Of a stretch of DNA of 9,231 nt, positions 6,369 through 9,231 are shown piece by piece. Below the pieces are notes generated by a model. That model was given only the letters and a program-made list of their open reading frames with translations. It searched no databases and had not been told where the DNA came from. The stretch is from contig CADBLV010000017.1 of the NCBI GenBank assembly GCA_902795555.1, positions 1-9,231 of the forward strand, in the 5' to 3' direction. Source of the stretch: an uncultured Eubacteriales bacterium. GTDB lineage: Bacteria; Bacillota_A; Clostridia; Christensenellales; Aristaeellaceae. A program made the translations under genes and the position numbers. Numbering within the stretch: position 1 is the stretch's first letter; the number at the start of each line of letters is the position of its first letter.

Positions 6369-8677
6369 AGCAGCAGGAAGCAAAACATGCCATTCGCAGG
6401 AACACACTCCTGAGCCTGCTGATTTCCGGGATCAGCTATCTGTATCCCGTGCTGGTGTTTGCCTATATCGCGCGCATCCTGCATCCGGAAGGCCTCGGAC
6501 GCCTCTCGTTTGCTACTTCCGTCACGGCCTGCTTCGCCATGTTTACCGGCCTGGGTATGCAGATTTACGGCTTGCGGGCTTCCGCCGAAAACCAGCGGCG
6601 CGAGGAAAAGGCCAGGCTTATGGCGGAGCTGCTGATCATCCGGCTTCTGTCCGGCCTGGTTGCCTGGGGTATTTTTCTTTTTGCGGAACATTTTTTTCAA
6701 AGCGGCTCCGGAGAGGATCATCGTCTTCTGATGATCTGCGGATTCAGTATTCTGGCTGCCATTCCCGATTGCTCCTGGTTTTATAAGGGCATGGAGGATT
6801 ATCGGACGCTGGCCTGGACATCGGCCGTCGGGCGGATTTGCGGCCTGGCTGTGATTCTGCTGCTGGTTCGGAGCGCTTCTGATCTTCCCGTCTATGCCTG
6901 GATCTCCGTTTTGATGCCGATGATCCTGTCCGTTGCAGAACTCATCCTGGCTGATCGGAAATGGCATCTTCATCTCTGGAAGCAGCTCGGGGATCTGATC
7001 CGGTCGGGCCGGGTGTTCCGGTCGATTCAAAAGCATATCCGACCGCTGATGCTTTTCATGCTGATGTCCTGCGCTGTAACGATCTATACCCACACCGACA
7101 CCGTCATGCTCGGACTGATGCGCGGCAAACAGGTAGTCGGCCTGTATACCTGCGCAGCGAAAATCAAAGGACTGCTGCCGATTCTGACCGGCGCGCTGTG
7201 GGCCGCCGCTTTGCCGAAGTCCGCGGAGCTGTGGCGGAACCGGGACGAGGAAGGGTTTCGGTCGCTTGCGGACAAATCCTTTCATGTGATCTACATGGTG
7301 ATGCTGCCTCTAACCGTGTATTTTTTCCTCTTTGCCGAACCGTGGACGATGCTGATCGGCGGCGGGGAATACCTGGAAGCCGCGGGGTCCATGCGCCTGC
7401 TCCTGGTCGCTGTGATTCCGATCGGCTTCAGCAACATCATCGGCGGACAGATGCTGATTCCGATGGGTGAGGAGAAGAAACTGTTCTACGCGGAGGCAAT
7501 CGGCGCGGGAAGCAATATCCTGATCAATGCCCTGCTGATTCCCGTGCTCTCTTCGGCCGGCGCAGCCATTGCCACAACCGTATCCGAGATCCTGGTTACC
7601 GTATTTGCCATGCGTTTCGCGCTTAAGATGGTCCGGTTCCGTATCCTCCAGCCGGGGAATCTGCTTCACAGTCTCGTCGGATGCTGCGCGGCGGGTCTGC
7701 TGACAGCGGGGATGGCCAGGCTGTTCCGCCTTTCACCGTCTGTCATGGGGCCGCTTTCCTTTGTGATCTATCTCATGATCTTTACGTCGATCATGCTGCT
7801 GTTCCGCGATTCTCTGTATCGCGACATGATCCGATCCGCGAGAAAGCTGTGCAGGCGCGTACTCCCCGAGGCCGTCCGAATCCCGATTGGCCGAATCATC
7901 CAAATCATCCGGGCGATGTATTACAGAGTGCAGATGGTTTTCTTTTCAAATCGTCTGCCCCTGTATTGCCCATGCTGCGAAACGAGGCTGCGGTCTTTCG
8001 TGGAAGGAGGCTACCTGGAATCTCCCGAACTGTATGACGGAGCAAGATACGTGGGAATCAGGCAGGATATCATCTGCCCTGTATGCGGATCCCTGCCGCG
8101 GCACCGGATTCTGGCGGAATGGTGCGCGGCGCACAGGGATGAACTGCGCACCGCGGATATTCTGTACTTTGCCCCGGAATACAGTATGATGCGCTGGATG
8201 AAGAAAAACGGGATCGCATGCACCACGGCGGATCTTTATGCCAAAGCGGATTTGAAGCTGGACATTCAGAAAACCGGATTGCCGGATGAATCCAGGGATT
8301 TCATCTTCTGCAACCATGTTCTGGAGCATGTGGATGATTATCAAAAAGCACTGGCGGAAATGCGCCGGATTCTTCGCCCGGAAGGACGACTGATCTGCTC
8401 CTTTCCCATGGACCCGGAAACGGATCTGGTAGACGAGGAAACGGAGAGACTTACTCCGGAGGAACGGATCCGGCGTTTCGGACAGCATGACCACCGGCGC
8501 GTGTTCGGCATGCACGCGGATCAACTGCTGACCGAAGCAGGGTTCAGGGTGGAACCCATTTCCGGCGAAGCGTATCCGGAGAACATTCTTCCGGTGGTCG
8601 GTCCGGGAAATTATGATCTCAACCGGCTTTTTGACTGCAGAAAAACCTCGAAAGGAGAAATCCATCACGTCGCATAA
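6365..8677 (+). CDS. Fusion of Wzx-like oligosaccharide flippase and zinc-ribbon SAM-dependent methyltransferase
   Basis: A 770-residue single open frame with two modules. Residues 1 to about 482 resemble polysaccharide flippases of the MOP superfamily (Wzx/RfbX type). About 14 hydrophobic segments run from 14-34 to 461-480. The early YLYPVLVFAYIARILHPEGL and the HTDTVMLG stretch near 243-250 are typical. Residues 483-533 are a basic, amphipathic linker. Residues 535-770 form a class I methyltransferase of the family with paired cysteines in front: CPCC (535-538) and CPVCG (571-575). These are followed by the variant SAM loop DILYFAPE (598-605), TADLYAKADLKLDIQ (621-635), CNHVLEHVDD (649-658) and LRPEGRL (670-676). 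Known relatives of each half are usually separate proteins. No Shine-Dalgarno sequence precedes the internal ATGs at residues 488 or 518, and there is no stop between the modules. Expected role: flip a lipid-linked glycan outward and methylate a sugar or lipid on the cytoplasmic side (inference). ATG 6365 overlaps the glycosyltransferase stop. Confidence 0.88.
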   Translation: MKQQEAKHAIRRNTLLSLLISGISYLYPVLVFAYIARILHPEGLGRLSFATSVTACFAMFTGLGMQIYGLRASAENQRREEKARLMAELLIIRLLSGLVAWGIFLFAEHFFQSGSGEDHRLLMICGFSILAAIPDCSWFYKGMEDYRTLAWTSAVGRICGLAVILLLVRSASDLPVYAWISVLMPMILSVAELILADRKWHLHLWKQLGDLIRSGRVFRSIQKHIRPLMLFMLMSCAVTIYTHTDTVMLGLMRGKQVVGLYTCAAKIKGLLPILTGALWAAALPKSAELWRNRDEEGFRSLADKSFHVIYMVMLPLTVYFFLFAEPWTMLIGGGEYLEAAGSMRLLLVAVIPIGFSNIIGGQMLIPMGEEKKLFYAEAIGAGSNILINALLIPVLSSAGAAIATTVSEILVTVFAMRFALKMVRFRILQPGNLLHSLVGCCAAGLLTAGMARLFRLSPSVMGPLSFVIYLMIFTSIMLLFRDSLYRDMIRSARKLCRRVLPEAVRIPIGRIIQIIRAMYYRVQMVFFSNRLPLYCPCCETRLRSFVEGGYLESPELYDGARYVGIRQDIICPVCGSLPRHRILAEWCAAHRDELRTADILYFAPEYSMMRWMKKNGIACTTADLYAKADLKLDIQKTGLPDESRDFIFCNHVLEHVDDYQKALAEMRRILRPEGRLICSFPMDPETDLVDEETERLTPEERIRRFGQHDHRRVFGMHADQLLTEAGFRVEPISGEAYPENILPVVGPGNYDLNRLFDCRKTSKGEIHHVA

Positions 8678-8815
8678 CCATCTGTTCCGTTCACTGCGCT
8701 TCTTCTGATGTTACTTTATTTTCTTCCTCTGACCGTATCCGCAGGCGAAGAAACAGAGATCCCGATCGACGATCCAACCCTTCTGAATTCTCTTTTCGGA
8801 CACTCATATAGATCA
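8651..8815 (+). pseudogene. Possible remnant of an exported-protein gene (degenerate signal-peptide region)
   Basis: A good Shine-Dalgarno AAAGGAG (8651-8657) inside the end of the methyltransferase is followed 6 bases later by ATC rather than ATG. That frame gives 14 codons and stops at TGA 8706-8708, overlapping an ATG at 8708 (TGATG). The next frame reads FTALLLMLLYFLPLTVSAG across 8690-8746, like a signal peptide core with a VSA cleavage site, then GEETEIPIDDPTLLNSLFG. After about 8815 the translation no longer looks like protein (rich in Arg, Pro, Ser), although the frame stays open to 8932. A gene that lost its start codon and shifted frame would look like this. A rare ATC start with coupling to a 74-residue peptide (8708-8932) is the alternative. 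No family recognised. Confidence 0.3.
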
Positions 8816-9054
8816 GGAAGTCCGCGAGGGCTCTCCCCCGCCCGTGGTCCTCTGCCCCCTTGTCTGACTGAATCTTCTCATGCTTTTCGGATCAGGGCTT
8901 CTTTTCCATGGAAATCTTTTCGCTGTGGTTAGAGTTACATAATTGCAGGTTTATCGAAAGCAAATCAAAATTCCTTCTCTTCCGTCTTCCGTTGGCTTAG
9001 TCATTACGTTCTTATCTTTTTTGATTTATCTACTTACGTTTTTGCATTTTAATC
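8816..9054. other. Gene-free spacer, pyrimidine- and then AT-rich
   Basis: No credible gene is seen on either strand. It holds a perfect 12-base palindrome TTTCCATGGAAA (8903-8914). An AT-rich stretch from about 8940 contains two copies of TTACGTT (9004-9010 and 9034-9040), exactly 30 bases apart and just upstream of the following promoter. No convincing terminator for the glycan operon could be found here. Confidence 0.5.
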
Positions 9055-9083
9055 TTGACATATTTGCTGTTTCGTAGTATTAT
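9055..9083 (+). promoter_or_regulatory. Near-consensus sigma-A promoter near the right edge
   Basis: TTGACA (9055-9060), a 17-base spacer and TATTAT (9078-9083): a perfect -35 element and a -10 element with one mismatch, preceded by AT-rich DNA. This is the strongest promoter in the window. Transcription would start at about 9090, directly at the Shine-Dalgarno sequence AAAGGAGG (9091-9098). Confidence 0.8.
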
Positions 9084-9104
9084 TGTCGCGAAAGGAGGTT
9101 CCGT

Positions 9105-9149
9105 ATGACCCGCGAGATGATTTGGCTGGTCAGGCAAGACGGCCCATAG
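9105..9149 (+). CDS. Short open frame of 14 residues, possible leader peptide
   Basis: ATG 9105 lies 6 bases after AAAGGAGG (9091-9098) and is driven by the strong promoter just upstream. It encodes MTREMIWLVRQDGP and ends at TAG 9147-9149. The signals for initiation are excellent but the product is tiny and unrecognised. A leader peptide controlling a gene beyond the right edge is the simplest reading. A gene broken by a frameshift is also possible: the sequence after the stop remains open in another frame to TGA at 9227-9229 (ATG ATG at 9182). A third frame starting at ATG 9213 is open at the edge. Confidence 0.4.
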   Translation: MTREMIWLVRQDGP

Positions 9150-9231
9150 GGGGCTCTGAGAAGGGGGGAAAGCACGGTGCGATGATGGTGAAACGAAGGG
9201 CGGACGGCCGAAATGCGAAGGATTTTTGAAA

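Noticed and set aside
6059..7285. Minus-strand open frame of 408 codons
   Set aside because: It is antisense to the glycosyltransferase and flippase and rich in Gln, Pro and His, typical of a shadow frame.
9150..9231. Resemblance of GGGGGCTCTG to the 5' end of bacterial SRP RNA and of GCACGGTGC to part of RNase P RNA
   Set aside because: Only about ten bases match in each case; the conserved cores of those RNAs are not visible in the available sequence.
1..9231. CRISPR arrays, tRNA or rRNA genes, insertion sequences
   Set aside because: I found no regularly spaced direct repeats of suitable length, no cloverleaf-like sequence and no transposase motif on reading both strands.

Overview
The window looks like chromosome from an uncultured gut- or rumen-type Clostridia (Bacillota). 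The main evidence is the mix of families: an exported protein with HxHxxxCY repeats, a family 5 ABC solute-binding protein of the clostridial GNxTxLSGxF...NTSDxDV type, and an AAA-ATPase-like/PD-(D/E)xK protein. Strong AGGAGG-type ribosome sites and sigma-A-like promoters (TTGACT-N17-TATACT) agree with this. The assignment is by family pattern only.

Layout. The left half, positions 1-5189, is read on the minus strand. A family 5 solute-binding protein (5189-3081) is followed 41 bases later by an AAA-ATPase-like/PD-(D/E)xK protein (3039-1336). After a gap with its own strong promoter comes the N-terminal 365 codons of an exported, repeat-bearing surface protein that runs off the left edge (1097-1). 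The right half is read on the plus strand. A GT2 glycosyltransferase (5355-6368) overlaps by ATGA with a 770-residue protein (6365-8677) that joins a Wzx-like lipid-linked oligosaccharide flippase to a zinc-ribbon SAM-dependent methyltransferase.

The two halves diverge from a compact region (5190-5354). It holds back-to-back promoters and a perfect 10-bp inverted repeat between them, covering part of the plus-strand -35 element. This could co-regulate both directions.

The last 550 bases hold no complete recognisable gene. They contain a degenerate signal-peptide-like remnant (about 8651-8815), an AT-rich stretch, and then a near-consensus promoter with a Shine-Dalgarno sequence at the predicted 5' end of the RNA, leading into a 14-residue open frame. 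That is probably the leader of something beyond the right edge.

How the genes may work together: the glycosyltransferase and flippase-methyltransferase form a small translationally coupled surface-glycan unit (sugar transfer, methylation, export across the membrane). The minus-strand genes concern the cell surface and solute capture, plus an ATPase/nuclease-like protein of unknown role. The most unusual item is the in-frame flippase-methyltransferase fusion. I saw no CRISPR array, tRNA, rRNA, transposase or clear attachment site.
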